Source: Curtobacterium sp. MCSS17_015
Lineage (GTDB): Bacteria; Actinomycetota; Actinomycetes; Actinomycetales; Microbacteriaceae
NCBI RefSeq assembly: GCF_003234265.2
Contig: NZ_CP126256.1
Location: 992,001-1,056,000, forward strand
Direction of reading: 5' to 3'
Length of the DNA: 64,000 nt
A program made the translations under genes and the position numbers. Below are positions 46,641 through 55,508 of the stretch, piece by piece (positions within the stretch are counted from its first letter, which is position 1; every line of letters begins with the position of its first letter). The notes beneath the pieces were generated by a model, which saw only the letters and a program-made list of their open reading frames with translations, was not told the origin of the DNA and did no database searches.

Positions 46641-47456
46641 ATGACCGACACGAGCGAGCGCACCGCCGGAGCCGTCATCGAGCGAACGGACATCCCGCGC
46701 GCGCGTCGGATCGTCGTGAAGGTCGGGTCGTCCTCGGTCAGCGGGGACAACGCCGCCCAGATCGGCCCACTGGTGGACGCCCTGGTCGGCGCGTACCGCC
46801 GTGGGACCGAGGTCGTCCTCGTGTCCTCCGGCGCGATCGCGACGGGCTTCCCGTTCCTCGGGCTCGAGGGACGACCGGACGACCTCGCGACCCAGCAGGC
46901 GGCCGCGGCGACCGGGCAGGCCGTGCTCGTGTTCCGGTACCAGAAGGAGCTCGACCGTCACGGCGTCACGGCGGCCCAGGTGCTGCTCACCGCGGGGGAC
47001 CTGCAGAACCCGACGCACCGGGTGAACGCCCGCCGTGCGATGAACCGGCTGCTCGAGCTCCGGGTCCTCCCGATCGTCAACGAGAACGACACCGTCGCCA
47101 CCCACGAGATCCGGTTCGGCGACAACGACCGGCTCGCAGCCCTGGTGGCCCGTCAGCTCGAGGCGGACGTCCTCGTCCTGCTGTCCGACGTCGAAGCCCT
47201 GTACACCAAGCCGCCGGAGCAGCCCGGTGCCACCCGCATCGACGAGGTCCCGTTCGGGGACGAACTCGCCGGGGTGACCTTCGGCTCGATCGGTGCAGCC
47301 GGTGTCGGCACCGGAGGGGCCGGCACGAAGGTCGCCGCTGCACGGCTCGCGGCCGAGGCCGGCACCGCGGTCCTCGTCACGGCCACCGCGCTCGTCGAGC
47401 GCGCGCTCGGCGGCGAGCACGTCGGCACCTGGTTCCGGGCCGCACCCCGCGCCTGA
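46641..47456 (+). CDS. proB: Glutamate 5-kinase, PUA-less form
   Basis: 271 aa from ATG at 46641. The amino-acid kinase fold is seen in RRIVVKVGSSSVSGDN, LVSSGAIATGFPFLG, NENDTVATHEIRFGDNDRLAALVA and SIGAAGVGTGGAGTKVAAARLA. It catalyses the first step of proline synthesis. The C-terminal PUA domain of the ~370-residue E. coli enzyme is absent, as in some actinobacterial and eukaryotic forms. It is followed by proA and preceded closely by obgE. Confidence 0.94.
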   Translation: MTDTSERTAGAVIERTDIPRARRIVVKVGSSSVSGDNAAQIGPLVDALVGAYRRGTEVVLVSSGAIATGFPFLGLEGRPDDLATQQAAAATGQAVLVFRYQKELDRHGVTAAQVLLTAGDLQNPTHRVNARRAMNRLLELRVLPIVNENDTVATHEIRFGDNDRLAALVARQLEADVLVLLSDVEALYTKPPEQPGATRIDEVPFGDELAGVTFGSIGAAGVGTGGAGTKVAAARLAAEAGTAVLVTATALVERALGGEHVGTWFRAAPRA

Positions 47457-47542
47457 GCGCGGGGCCCCGCCGGCCTGGAGGCACGCCTCCCGTCCGTCCA
47501 CAGGCCGCGTCACGCGGCCGGTCGCCGGACTACGATCGGTCC

Positions 47543-48808
47543 ATGTCCCTCACCGCCACCGCTCCGACCCTCGTCGACGTCCTGACCGACGCCCGGTCGG
47601 CGTCCACGGCGCTCGCGACCGCGACGACCGCCGTGAAGGACGCCGCCCTCCGGGCGATCGCGCACGAGCTGCGCGCCGGCACCGCCAACATCGTCACGGC
47701 CAACCACGAGGACCTCGTCGCGGGTGAGGACGGCGGGCTGTCCTCGGGCCTGCTCGACCGGTTGCGGCTCGACGTGGCCCGGGTCGACGCCCTCGCCGAC
47801 GCGGTCGAGCAGGTCGTCGGGTTGACCGACCCGGTCGGACAGCACGTGCGCGGATCGGTCCTGCCGAACGGCCTGCAGCTCACCCAGGTCCGCGTGCCGT
47901 TCGGGGTCGTCGGGGCGATCTACGAAGCGCGACCGAACGTGACGGTCGACATCGCCTCGCTGGCCCTGAAGTCCGGCAACGCCGTCGTTCTGCGCGGGGG
48001 ATCGGCCGCGCAGCGGACGAACGCGGTGCTCGTCCGACGTATCCAGGACGCCGTCGCGTCGGTCGGACTCCCGCGCGCACTCGTCCAGACCATCGACGAG
48101 TTCGGACGTCAGGGAGCAACCGAGCTCATGCGCGCACGGGGGCTCGTCGACGTGCTCATCCCGCGGGGGAGCGCCTCCCTCATCCAGACCGTCGTGACCG
48201 AGTCCCAGGTCCCGGTGATCGAGACCGGCGCCGGAGTCGTGCACGTGTTCCTCGACGAGTCCGCGCCGCTCGACCGCGCCGTCGACATCGTCCTCAACAG
48301 CAAGGTCCAGCGGCCGAGCGTGTGCAACGCGCTCGAGACCCTGTTGGTGCACGAGCGGGCTGCCGAGCGGCTGCTGCCCGTGCTCGCCGACCGGCTCCGC
48401 GCCGCCGGGGTGACCCTCCGCGGTGACGACCCCACGCGGACGATCGTCCCCGGGGTCCTCCGCGCCACCGACGCCGACTGGGCGACCGAGTCGATGGACC
48501 TCGACCTGTCGATCCGCGTCGTGCCGGACGTCGACGCGGCGATGGCGCACATCGCCGAGTGGTCGACACACCACACCGAGTCGATCGTCACGAACGACGT
48601 CGACACCGCGGAGCGCTTCCTGGCCGGCGTCGACTCCGCCGTGGTGATGGTCAACGCCTCCACCCGGTTCACCGACGGTGGCGAGTTCGGCTTCGGCGCC
48701 GAGGTCGGGATCTCCACGCAGAAGTTGCACGCCAGGGGGCCGATGGGGCTGCCGGAGCTCACGAGCACCAAGTGGCTCGTGCGCGGGCAGGGACACATCC
48801 GCGGCTAG
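47543..48808 (+). CDS. proA: Glutamate-5-semialdehyde dehydrogenase
   Basis: 421 aa. The NADP-dependent aldehyde-dehydrogenase fold has catalytic C261 (SKVQRPSVCNALETLL). VRVPFGVVGAIYEARPNVTV, then NAVVLRGGSAAQRTN and TRFTDGGEFGFGAEVGISTQKLHARGPMGL are diagnostic. It reduces glutamyl phosphate for proline synthesis, acting after ProB. The gap from proB (86 bp) contains a perfect GGAGGC-AC-GCCTCC hairpin (47477-47490). TACGAT at 47531-47536 is a possible -10, implying a nearly leaderless message. Confidence 0.95.
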   Translation: MSLTATAPTLVDVLTDARSASTALATATTAVKDAALRAIAHELRAGTANIVTANHEDLVAGEDGGLSSGLLDRLRLDVARVDALADAVEQVVGLTDPVGQHVRGSVLPNGLQLTQVRVPFGVVGAIYEARPNVTVDIASLALKSGNAVVLRGGSAAQRTNAVLVRRIQDAVASVGLPRALVQTIDEFGRQGATELMRARGLVDVLIPRGSASLIQTVVTESQVPVIETGAGVVHVFLDESAPLDRAVDIVLNSKVQRPSVCNALETLLVHERAAERLLPVLADRLRAAGVTLRGDDPTRTIVPGVLRATDADWATESMDLDLSIRVVPDVDAAMAHIAEWSTHHTESIVTNDVDTAERFLAGVDSAVVMVNASTRFTDGGEFGFGAEVGISTQKLHARGPMGLPELTSTKWLVRGQGHIRG

Positions 48809-48849
48809 GATGGTCCGGAGTCTTCCTCGACCGATCGGAGCACTGCCAG

Positions 48850-49050
48850 ATGTCACTCCTCGCTGAGGCCGCCGAGCACGCGGCCGGCGTCCCCGCGATC
48901 GTCTACCCGATCGTCGCCGCCTGCTTCTTCACCTTCCTCGGGTTCGTCACGTGGAGCTTCCGTGACGTCGCCTACCGTCACTCGCACAAGTTCCAGGCCA
49001 CCCGGCAGCACGAGACCGGCGTGGACGAGTTCGGCCACTCGAAGATCTGA
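48850..49050 (+). CDS. Small single-helix membrane protein
   Basis: 66 aa. The N-terminus [17 protein letters not shown] precedes one helix ([19 protein letters not shown]), then [20 protein letters not shown] and DEFGHSKI. Similar short proteins lie between proA and nadD in Microbacteriaceae. The function is unknown. It starts 42 bp after proA. Confidence 0.7.
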   Translation: MSLLAEAAEHAAGVPAIVYPIVAACFFTFLGFVTWSFRDVAYRHSHKFQATRQHETGVDEFGHSKI

Positions 49051-49061
49051 CCCGACCCCCG

Positions 49062-49661
49062 ATGCTCGAGAGCACGGGTCGGCCGCGCATCGGGGTGATG
49101 GGCGGGACGTTCGACCCGATCCACCACGGTCACCTCGTGGCGGCTTCCGAGGTCGCGAAGCACTTCGACCTCGACGAGGTCGTGTTCGTCCCGACCGGTC
49201 AGCCGTACATGAAGGCCGACGTCACCGACGCCGAACACCGGTACCTGATGACGGTCATCGCGACCGCGTCGAACCCGATGTTCACGGTCAGCCGGGTGGA
49301 CATCGACCGCCCGGGCCCGACCTACACGGTGGACACTCTGCGCGACCTCCGCGAACAGCGGCCCGACGCGCAGCTCGTGTTCATCTCGGGCGCCGACGCG
49401 GTCCAGCAGATCCTGGACTGGAAGGACCACGACGGGCTCTGGGACCTGGCGCACTTCGTGGCCGTGACACGACCGGGACACGCGCTGAGCATCACCGGAC
49501 TCCCAGAACGGGACGTTAGTGTTCTCGAGGTCCCCGCGCTGGCGATATCCTCGACCGATTGCCGCGACCGGGTGAGAAGCGGGTTCCCCGTCTGGTACCT
49601 GGTTCCGGACGGCGTCGTCCAGTACATCTCGAAGCACCATCTGTATCGGAGCGTTGCATGA
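49062..49661 (+). CDS. nadD: Nicotinate-nucleotide adenylyltransferase
   Basis: 199 aa. The nucleotidyl-transferase motif [11 protein letters not shown] is near residue 10-20, with PTGQPYMK, the [13 protein letters not shown] segment and the C-terminal [13 protein letters not shown]. It makes deamido-NAD+ from nicotinate mononucleotide. The stop overlaps the next gene's ATG (ATGA). It is in the proA-nadD-rsfS neighbourhood common in actinobacteria. Confidence 0.95.
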   Translation: MLESTGRPRIGVMGGTFDPIHHGHLVAASEVAKHFDLDEVVFVPTGQPYMKADVTDAEHRYLMTVIATASNPMFTVSRVDIDRPGPTYTVDTLRDLREQRPDAQLVFISGADAVQQILDWKDHDGLWDLAHFVAVTRPGHALSITGLPERDVSVLEVPALAISSTDCRDRVRSGFPVWYLVPDGVVQYISKHHLYRSVA

Positions 49662-51181
49662 GTTCGTCCGACGCGCAGCCGCCGCTGTCGCGGCGCCAGA
49701 TGCGCGAGCGCGAGCGCGCCGCCTCGGGCGGTGCCCAGCCCGTCACGCCGCCGCCGACCGTCGCCGCGGACAGCGCCCCGGAGGGCCGTCGTCGACCCGG
49801 TTCGCACGTCGCCCCCGGGTCGGCCGCGCCCGCGCAGTCGGCAGTGCCGCGGTCCGCGGGTGTGCCCGACCTGCCGCCGGCGTCCGCCACCGAGATCGTG
49901 CCCGGCACCGGCGGGATGTCCCGTCGCCAGCTGCGGCTGCTCCGCGAGGCGCAGGAGCAGGGGGGCCGACCGGTCCCACTGCAGAACCCCACCCCGGCCT
50001 CCTCGGACCGGACGGTGCAGGACGTCCTCGGCACCCTGTCCGACCCGGCCCCCGACGCGCAGGTCCCGTCGCTGCCGACCCCGGAGGAGACGGCCTCGTC
50101 GGGCGCCGGACGGACCCCGCTGGTGCCCCTCGGGTTCACCGCTCCCACCGACACCGCGGACCGTTCGGCCGACGACTCCGCCGAGGACGACGACCGGTCG
50201 GGAGACGCCGCTGCCGGTGACGAGGGCGAGTCCTCGCACTGGCAGGACCCGAACCCCGAGGTCTCGCACCTCGACCCTGCGGCCGTCGAGCAGGCCACGT
50301 CCGCCGACGGTTCGCCGGACGCCATCGAGCCCCTCGAGGCGGCTGCGGCGCACGCTGAGGAGCCGCGTCAGCACCGCACCACCTGGGCGCCCCACGACGC
50401 CGACCCGGAAGACCTCCGGGCGGCGGACGAGGGTGGTGCCGTCGACGGCACCGGTGCGACTGCCGACGTCGTCCCCGCGACCGGTACGCCCGCCGCGGCG
50501 CCGGGCGTGTTCCCGCTCGACCTCGACGACGACGACACGAACGAGGTCCCGCTCCCCGTCGTGCCCGCCGTGCCGGTCGAGGCTCCGGTTGTACAGCCGG
50601 CCTCCGCCGCCCGTCCGGGATCCGCGTCGCAGCCCGGTTCGGCGTCGCGTCCGGCGTCGTCCGACGCCACGCGGGAGCCCAAGCCCGTCACCACCGCGTT
50701 CGAGGCGCCGGCCGGCCACTGGTCGACCTTCGCGCACGACTCGAACGATGCCGAGGTGCACGACGAGGAGACCGGTACGCGCCGCGTCGCCGAGGCCCGG
50801 TCGAGCGCGATCATCCTGCCGAACTCGGCACTGGCGGACCCGACCGGTGCGCTGAACGCGACCGGCGAGGTCATTCTCACCGGGTCGATCGACCTGCCGT
50901 CGTCGCTGTCCTCGACCGGGTCGCACCGGCCGATCGACGGCGCCGAGGTCGACCGGATGCTCGACCAGCAGGACGAGCAGCCGGACACCGACGCCAGCCC
51001 CGTCCGTGCCAGCCGTGCGGTTTCCAGCCACACCTCGACGCGGCAGGTCGTCCTCGCCGCGGCGAAGCCGAAGGACTCGAAGACGCCCGTCGTGCTCGCC
51101 GTCGCGGCCAGCGCGGTCGGCGTGGTCGCGGCCGGTGTGATCGTGATCGCCCTCGTCGCCACCAACTTCTTCGGCTCCTGA
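49658..51181 (+). CDS. Disordered membrane-anchored hypothetical protein
   Basis: 507 aa from ATG overlapping nadD. Two similar Arg-rich motifs, [14 protein letters not shown] and [15 protein letters not shown], lie in the first ~110 residues. A long low-complexity region rich in Ala, Pro, Asp and Thr follows. Near the end is one membrane helix ([28 protein letters not shown]) with only a few residues after it. The bulk is thus cytoplasmic, tail-anchored. No family was recognised. Position between nadD and rsfS suggests a conserved but unassigned actinobacterial gene. Confidence 0.65.
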   Translation: MSSSDAQPPLSRRQMRERERAASGGAQPVTPPPTVAADSAPEGRRRPGSHVAPGSAAPAQSAVPRSAGVPDLPPASATEIVPGTGGMSRRQLRLLREAQEQGGRPVPLQNPTPASSDRTVQDVLGTLSDPAPDAQVPSLPTPEETASSGAGRTPLVPLGFTAPTDTADRSADDSAEDDDRSGDAAAGDEGESSHWQDPNPEVSHLDPAAVEQATSADGSPDAIEPLEAAAAHAEEPRQHRTTWAPHDADPEDLRAADEGGAVDGTGATADVVPATGTPAAAPGVFPLDLDDDDTNEVPLPVVPAVPVEAPVVQPASAARPGSASQPGSASRPASSDATREPKPVTTAFEAPAGHWSTFAHDSNDAEVHDEETGTRRVAEARSSAIILPNSALADPTGALNATGEVILTGSIDLPSSLSSTGSHRPIDGAEVDRMLDQQDEQPDTDASPVRASRAVSSHTSTRQVVLAAAKPKDSKTPVVLAVAASAVGVVAAGVIVIALVATNFFGS

Positions 51182-51226
51182 GCCGCTGTCCGGTCGCTGC
51201 GCCGCGCTGCTCGTCTCACACCGGGC

Positions 51227-51255
51227 GTGACCGTGTCAGCGGTCTGACCTATGAT
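51227..51255 (+). promoter_or_regulatory. Promoter of rsfS
   Basis: GTGACC (51227-51232), 17-bp spacer and TATGAT (51250-51255). The leader also contains the small hairpin CGACG-CCTGA-CGTCG. Confidence 0.62.
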
Positions 51256-51313
51256 CGTGACCCATCATGAACATCGCGACGCCTGACGTCGTGATGACCA
51301 CCGGAAGGAATCC

Positions 51314-51706
51314 GTGACCGCCTCCGCTCGCGCACTCGAACTCGTGCAGATCGCCGCTCAAGCGGCCGACTCCAAGCAGGCCGAGGACCTCGTCGCCCTC
51401 GACGTCACCCGACCGCTCCAGCTCACCGACGTCTTCCTGCTCGCCACCGGCCGCAACGAGCGCAACGTGCTCGCCATCGCGGACGAGATCGAGGACCGCA
51501 TGCTCGAGGCCGGCTCCAAGCCGTTGCGTCGCGAAGGTCGGAGCGAAGGCCGCTGGGCACTCATCGACTTCGGGGACATCGTCGTGCACGTCTTCCACGA
51601 AGAAGAGCGCCAGTACTACTCGCTCGAGCGTCTCTGGTCGGACTGCCCGGTCATCCCGCTCGAGCTGCCGGTCGACCAGACGCAGGCGGCCGAACACTCC
51701 GCCTGA
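51314..51706 (+). CDS. rsfS: Ribosomal silencing factor RsfS
   Basis: 130 aa from GTG with GGAAGGAA upstream. The family pattern is ALELVQIAAQAADSKQAEDL, VTRPLQLTDVFLLATGRNERNV and GRSEGRWALIDFGDIVVHVFHEEERQYYSLERLW. It binds L14 on the 50S subunit and blocks subunit joining under starvation. It often lies just downstream of nadD, here with one intervening gene and its own promoter. Confidence 0.95.
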   Translation: MTASARALELVQIAAQAADSKQAEDLVALDVTRPLQLTDVFLLATGRNERNVLAIADEIEDRMLEAGSKPLRREGRSEGRWALIDFGDIVVHVFHEEERQYYSLERLWSDCPVIPLELPVDQTQAAEHSA

Positions 51707-51821
51707 GCGGCGACGCGCCCGGGGGGCGACGACGATTTCGTCACCCCGTGTTCGCGTGGTGTACGCTGTACTGGTGCCTCCGGGGAACCGGGGGAACACC
51801 AACAGGCCGCTTGCGGCCGAT

Positions 51822-51897
51822 GGGTCTGTGGCGCAGCTGGTAGCGCACCTGCATGGCATGCAGGGGGTCAGGGGTTCGAGTCCCCTCAGATCCACCA
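51822..51897 (+). tRNA. tRNA-Ala (GGC)
   Basis: 76 nt with encoded CCA. Acceptor GGGTCTG/CAGATCC (one G-T pair), D arm GCGC/GCGC, anticodon stem CCTGC/GCAGG with loop containing GGC, and T arm AGGGG-TTCGAGT-CCCCT. Confidence 0.94.
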
Positions 51898-51899
51898 CC

Positions 51900-51944
51900 G
51901 AAGCCCCGTTGCTGGTCGAGAACGCTCGTCAGCCGCGGGGCTTC
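51900..51944 (+). terminator. Terminator of tRNA-Ala
   Basis: GAAGCCCCG (51900-51908) pairs with CGGGGCTTC (51936-51944), followed by TGTCATTCC. The 27-nt loop is long and may be structured itself. Confidence 0.6.
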
Positions 51945-52034
51945 TGTCATTCCCGCTGGGCTCGTGGAACCACCTTCTCCACAGGGCCTCGTCAGGACGC
52001 CCGGAGGGCCGCGGTCGGCCGATACGCTGACCGC

Positions 52035-52973
52035 ATGAGCAGCGCAGCGCCCCGGTCCGGGTCCCAGACGACGATCGCCTCCTCCGGCTACACCGCCGAC
52101 ATCGCGAGCGTCGGTGCGACGTTGCGGGCGCTCCGTCACGACGGCCGTGACCTCGTCACCACGTTCGACGCGGACGACGTCCGTCCGGTCTTCCGTGGTG
52201 CAGTCCTGGCACCGTGGCCGAACCGCGTCGTGGACGGCCGGTACACCTTCGGTGGCATCGAGCACGAACTCGCCCTGACCGAGCCCAAGCGCTCCCACGC
52301 CCTGCACGGGCTCGTCGCCTGGACCGACTTCGCGGTGCTCGAGCACGACGCCGAGCGCGTGCTGCTCGCCACGACCGTGCAGCCGCAGGAGGGCTACCCC
52401 TACCGGGTCGAGGTCCGGGTGGAGTACCGGCTCGACGCCGATGGTCTGCACACGACCGTCACCGGCACGAACACCGGCGACGACCGGGCGCCCTGGGGGA
52501 CCGGCCCGCACCCGTACCTCGTCGCCGGCGCCGGGACGGTCGACGACTGGACGCTGACGCTCCCCGCGGCCGAGGTGCTCGAGGTCACCGAGGACCGCCT
52601 CATCCCGACCGGGCTCGTGCCCGTGCACGACGAGTTCGACCTCCGCACGCCGACGCCGATCGGGCAGCGCTTCATCGACCACGCCTTCACCGGGTTCGAC
52701 CGCGGCGCGGACGGCACCGCGGCCGTCACCGTGACGGCCGCGGACGGGCACGGCGTGCGGGTCGTCTTCGGTCCGGAGTGCGGATGGGCCCAGGTGCACA
52801 CCGCCGACCACGTCGTCCCCGAGTACCACCGCGCGGGTCTGGCCGTCGAGCCGATGACCTGCGCTCCGAACGCCTTCAACGCCGACGCCTTCGCGGGCGA
52901 CGTGGACGCCGGTCTCGTCGTCCTCGAGCCGGGCGCCGCCCACGCTGCCGCATGGACGATCTCGGCGGTCTGA
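52035..52973 (+). CDS. Aldose 1-epimerase family protein
   Basis: 312 aa. The galactose mutarotase-like beta-sandwich is seen in GAVLAPWPNRVVDGRYTFGG, the SHALHGLVAWTDF catalytic-His region, GTGPHPYLVAGAG and VVPEYHRAGLAVEPMTCAPN with the catalytic Glu. It interconverts alpha and beta anomers of sugars. The family name GalM is likely but substrate unproven. The 3-prime end overlaps the pabB-like gene by 22 bp. Confidence 0.9.
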   Translation: MSSAAPRSGSQTTIASSGYTADIASVGATLRALRHDGRDLVTTFDADDVRPVFRGAVLAPWPNRVVDGRYTFGGIEHELALTEPKRSHALHGLVAWTDFAVLEHDAERVLLATTVQPQEGYPYRVEVRVEYRLDADGLHTTVTGTNTGDDRAPWGTGPHPYLVAGAGTVDDWTLTLPAAEVLEVTEDRLIPTGLVPVHDEFDLRTPTPIGQRFIDHAFTGFDRGADGTAAVTVTAADGHGVRVVFGPECGWAQVHTADHVVPEYHRAGLAVEPMTCAPNAFNADAFAGDVDAGLVVLEPGAAHAAAWTISAV

Positions 52974-54562
52974 CGGCCGAGCGGGACCTGGTGCCGTCGG
53001 CCGGGCCACGGCTCGAGACCCGCTGGATCGGCTCCGTCGACCTCGGGGCGCTCGCCCTCGGCAGCACCTCGGACCTGGTGTGGTTCGACTCCGCCCTGCC
53101 GGAGGGGGCACCGGGGTCGGCAGCGGCGCGCGCAGCGTGGTCGGTCCTCGCGCTCACGGACGGACCGTTCGCCGCGCGCCTCCGCCACCAGGACCGCGTC
53201 GCCCGCGTCGACGTGTCGCCCCCGGCCGAGCGCTGGTTCGGGCCGCCCCGGGCCGAGGGGCGCCCGGCGTTCACCGTCCTCGAGGGCCTGCTGCGGCGCA
53301 CACCGGCGCTCGACGCCCCGGTCGACGGCTGCGCGTTCGCGCTCGGGTGGGTCGGCTTCCTCGGGTACGAGCTCGGACGTGAGGTCGACGGGCCGGACCG
53401 GGTCGCGGACGGACACGCAGATGCCGACCTCCGGTTCGTGGACCGTGCGGTCATCGTGCGGGGGGACGGTGCCGCGTGGGCGGTGACGCTGGTCGACGAC
53501 GACGAGCCGACTGCCTCCGCGGCGAACCGGGCCTGGTCGTCGGGGCTGCGTGTGCCGGAGCCGCTCGTGTGGGAGTCCGCCGTGCCGGGAGCATCCGTCC
53601 CGGCGTCGTCCCGCGACCGGGCGGACGTCACCACGGGCCTCCCGGACGTCACTGCCGGCATCCCGGTGGGGGTGCCGGCACCGGACCAGCCTGTCCTGGA
53701 GGCCCGTGGTCGCGTCGACCGAGCGGTCTACGAACGCGCGGTGGACGCGTGCCGGCACGAGATCCGCGAGGGGAACGCGTTCCAGGTGTGCCTGACGACG
53801 GCGTTCGCCGTCCCGGACGCATCGGCGGCGGCAGGTGACCGGTACCTGGCCGAGTACCTGCGGGTCCGTGGGGCCGACCCGGTGCCGTTCGGGGCCTACC
53901 TGCGGACCGGTGACCTGCGGATCGCCAGCCGGTCACCCGAGCGCTTCCTGCGCATCGACGCCGACGGTGCTGTGGTGGCCGAGCCGATCAAGGGGACCCG
54001 ACCGCGACGGGCGGACCCGGTCGCGGACGCCGAGACCCGTGGCGAACTGTCGGCCAGCGGGAAGGACCGCGCCGAGAACGTCATGATCGTGGACCTGCTG
54101 CGGAACGACCTGCAGCGGACGGCGCGCCCGGGGTCCGTACGCGTCGAGCGGCTCTGCGACGTGGAGACGTACGCGAGTGTGCACCAGATGGTGTCGACGA
54201 TCGCCGGCCGGTTGCCGTCGGGGGCCTCCCGGGCCGCGGTCGTGCGGGCGGCGTTCCCGCCCGGGTCGATGACGGGCGCGCCGAAGCGCAGTGCGACGGC
54301 GATCGCGGACCGGCTCGAGGGCGCGCCGCGCGGGGTGTACTCGGGGGCGATCGGGTACTTCTCGGCCAACGGGGCGGTCGATCTGTCGGTGGCCATCCGG
54401 ACACTGGTGACGGTCCTCCACCCGGACGGGTCCGTACGGCGGAGGTCGCTCGGAGCGGGCGGTGCCGTGACGTGGTCGTCCACCGCGGCGGACGAGGCCG
54501 ACGAGGTCGAGACGAAGACGGTGTCGGTGCTCGGTGGGGTGGGGGCAGCGGTGCACTGGTGA
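52952..54562 (+). CDS. pabB: Chorismate-binding enzyme, aminodeoxychorismate synthase component I-like
   Basis: 536 aa from ATG at 52952, overlapping the epimerase end. The C-terminal chorismate-binding domain is intact: YLRTGDLRIASRSPERFLRI, EPIKGTRPRR, KDRAENVMIVDLLRNDLQR and FPPGSMTGAPKRSA. It forms 4-amino-4-deoxychorismate for folate synthesis, or less likely anthranilate. No glutamine amidotransferase domain is fused and none is nearby. Located in the same genomic interval as folC-type folate genes only distantly. Two LexA boxes begin 6 bp after its stop. Confidence 0.87.
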   Translation: MDDLGGLTAERDLVPSAGPRLETRWIGSVDLGALALGSTSDLVWFDSALPEGAPGSAAARAAWSVLALTDGPFAARLRHQDRVARVDVSPPAERWFGPPRAEGRPAFTVLEGLLRRTPALDAPVDGCAFALGWVGFLGYELGREVDGPDRVADGHADADLRFVDRAVIVRGDGAAWAVTLVDDDEPTASAANRAWSSGLRVPEPLVWESAVPGASVPASSRDRADVTTGLPDVTAGIPVGVPAPDQPVLEARGRVDRAVYERAVDACRHEIREGNAFQVCLTTAFAVPDASAAAGDRYLAEYLRVRGADPVPFGAYLRTGDLRIASRSPERFLRIDADGAVVAEPIKGTRPRRADPVADAETRGELSASGKDRAENVMIVDLLRNDLQRTARPGSVRVERLCDVETYASVHQMVSTIAGRLPSGASRAAVVRAAFPPGSMTGAPKRSATAIADRLEGAPRGVYSGAIGYFSANGAVDLSVAIRTLVTVLHPDGSVRRRSLGAGGAVTWSSTAADEADEVETKTVSVLGGVGAAVHW

Positions 54563-54567
54563 CCTGA

Positions 54568-54583
54568 TCGAACGCGTGTTCGA
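54568..54583. promoter_or_regulatory. LexA (SOS) box 1
   Basis: TCGAAC-GCGT-GTTCGA, a perfect palindrome identical to the actinobacterial LexA consensus, 80 bp before the imuA ATG. Confidence 0.9.
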
Positions 54584-54612
54584 TGCAGTTGTCCGCGGCA
54601 TGTCGGTGCCGG

Positions 54613-54641
54613 TTGACATCATCGAACACATGTTCGAACAT
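54613..54641 (+). promoter_or_regulatory. Promoter of imuA-imuB-dnaE2
   Basis: TTGACA at 54613-54618 with a 17-bp spacer to GAACAT at 54636-54641. LexA box 2 lies in the spacer and runs into the -10, so LexA would occlude RNA polymerase. Confidence 0.65.
54622..54637. promoter_or_regulatory. LexA (SOS) box 2
   Basis: TCGAAC-ACAT-GTTCGA, a second perfect LexA palindrome 54 bp after the first and overlapping the promoter of the mutasome cassette. Confidence 0.92.
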
Positions 54642-54647
54642 GAGGGC

Positions 54648-55508
54648 ATGCAGACGGCGGCGGCACTCCGGTCGCCCGATGAGCGCGGCGACCGCGGACG
54701 CGGCGATCGTGAGCACATCGGGCGGAACGGTGCTGTCCGGGGGAGCGCGGGCGGTGCCCGTGGGGCCGGGGACGGCAGCCGGGGGCCGGACCACGTCGGA
54801 GCAGCACGGGCAGCACTCGACCAGATCACCGCGCTGCGCTCCCGGGTGGCCGACCTGGAGTCGACCCGGGTGGACACCGACGGGCTGCCCACCGCGGACG
54901 CCCTCGCCCCGCTGCTGCCCGGCGGTGCGATCCGCGCGGGCGGGACCTACGCCGTCCCGGAGTCCGTGCTGCTCGCCCAGACCATGCTGCAGGCGGCCTC
55001 GGCAGCAGGCGCCTGGTGTGCGGTGGTCGGTGTGCCGTCCTTCGGCGTGGAAGCGGCGGCCGCGGCGGGGATCGACCTCGAACGACTCGTGCTCGTGCCG
55101 GACCCGGGCGACCAGTGGCTCGCGGTGACCGCGGCCCTCGCCGACGTCGCCCAGATCGTGCTCACCCGACCCCTCGGCCGCGTGGTGCCCGGTGACGTCG
55201 CCCGGCTCTCCGCGCGCCTCCGGCAGCGTGGGGCGGCCCTCGTCGCACTCGGGTCCTGGCCGGGGGCGGACGTCACCCTGCGGGTCACCGAGTCGCGCTG
55301 GAGCGGCATCGGCCTCGGTCACGGGTACCTCACCGAACGGCGGGTGACCGTCACGGCCTCGGGGCGTGCCGGTGCGGTCCGACCGACGAGCGCCGAACTG
55401 CTGCTGCCCGCTGCCGACGGTTCGGTCCGTGCGGCGGTCCCGACGGCTGCCGTCACGGCGGTGCCGGCCGACGGACGGGTCCTGCGTCCCGTGGCGGTGG
55501 CCTCGTGA
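54648..55508 (+). CDS. imuA: ImuA-like mutasome protein
   Basis: 286 aa from ATG at 54648 (MQTAAALRSPDERGDRGRGD). After a disordered ~75-residue start, the RecA-like fold is visible in LAPLLPGGAIRAGGTYAVPE, LLAQTMLQAASAAGAWCAVVG, GIDLERLVLVPDPGDQW and RWSGIGLGHGYLTERRVTV. The Walker A of RecA is not preserved in this stretch. ImuA-type proteins support the translesion polymerase assembly of ImuB and DnaE2. The ATG is downstream of two LexA boxes; its GTGA overlap with imuB shows coupling. The start is not certain. Confidence 0.83.
   Translation: MQTAAALRSPDERGDRGRGDREHIGRNGAVRGSAGGARGAGDGSRGPDHVGAARAALDQITALRSRVADLESTRVDTDGLPTADALAPLLPGGAIRAGGTYAVPESVLLAQTMLQAASAAGAWCAVVGVPSFGVEAAAAAGIDLERLVLVPDPGDQWLAVTAALADVAQIVLTRPLGRVVPGDVARLSARLRQRGAALVALGSWPGADVTLRVTESRWSGIGLGHGYLTERRVTVTASGRAGAVRPTSAELLLPAADGSVRAAVPTAAVTAVPADGRVLRPVAVAS

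Noticed and set aside
47477..47490. GGAGGC-AC-GCCTCC as a rho-independent terminator of proB
   Set aside because: The stem is only 6 bp and there is no T-run; it is described as a hairpin in the proA entry.
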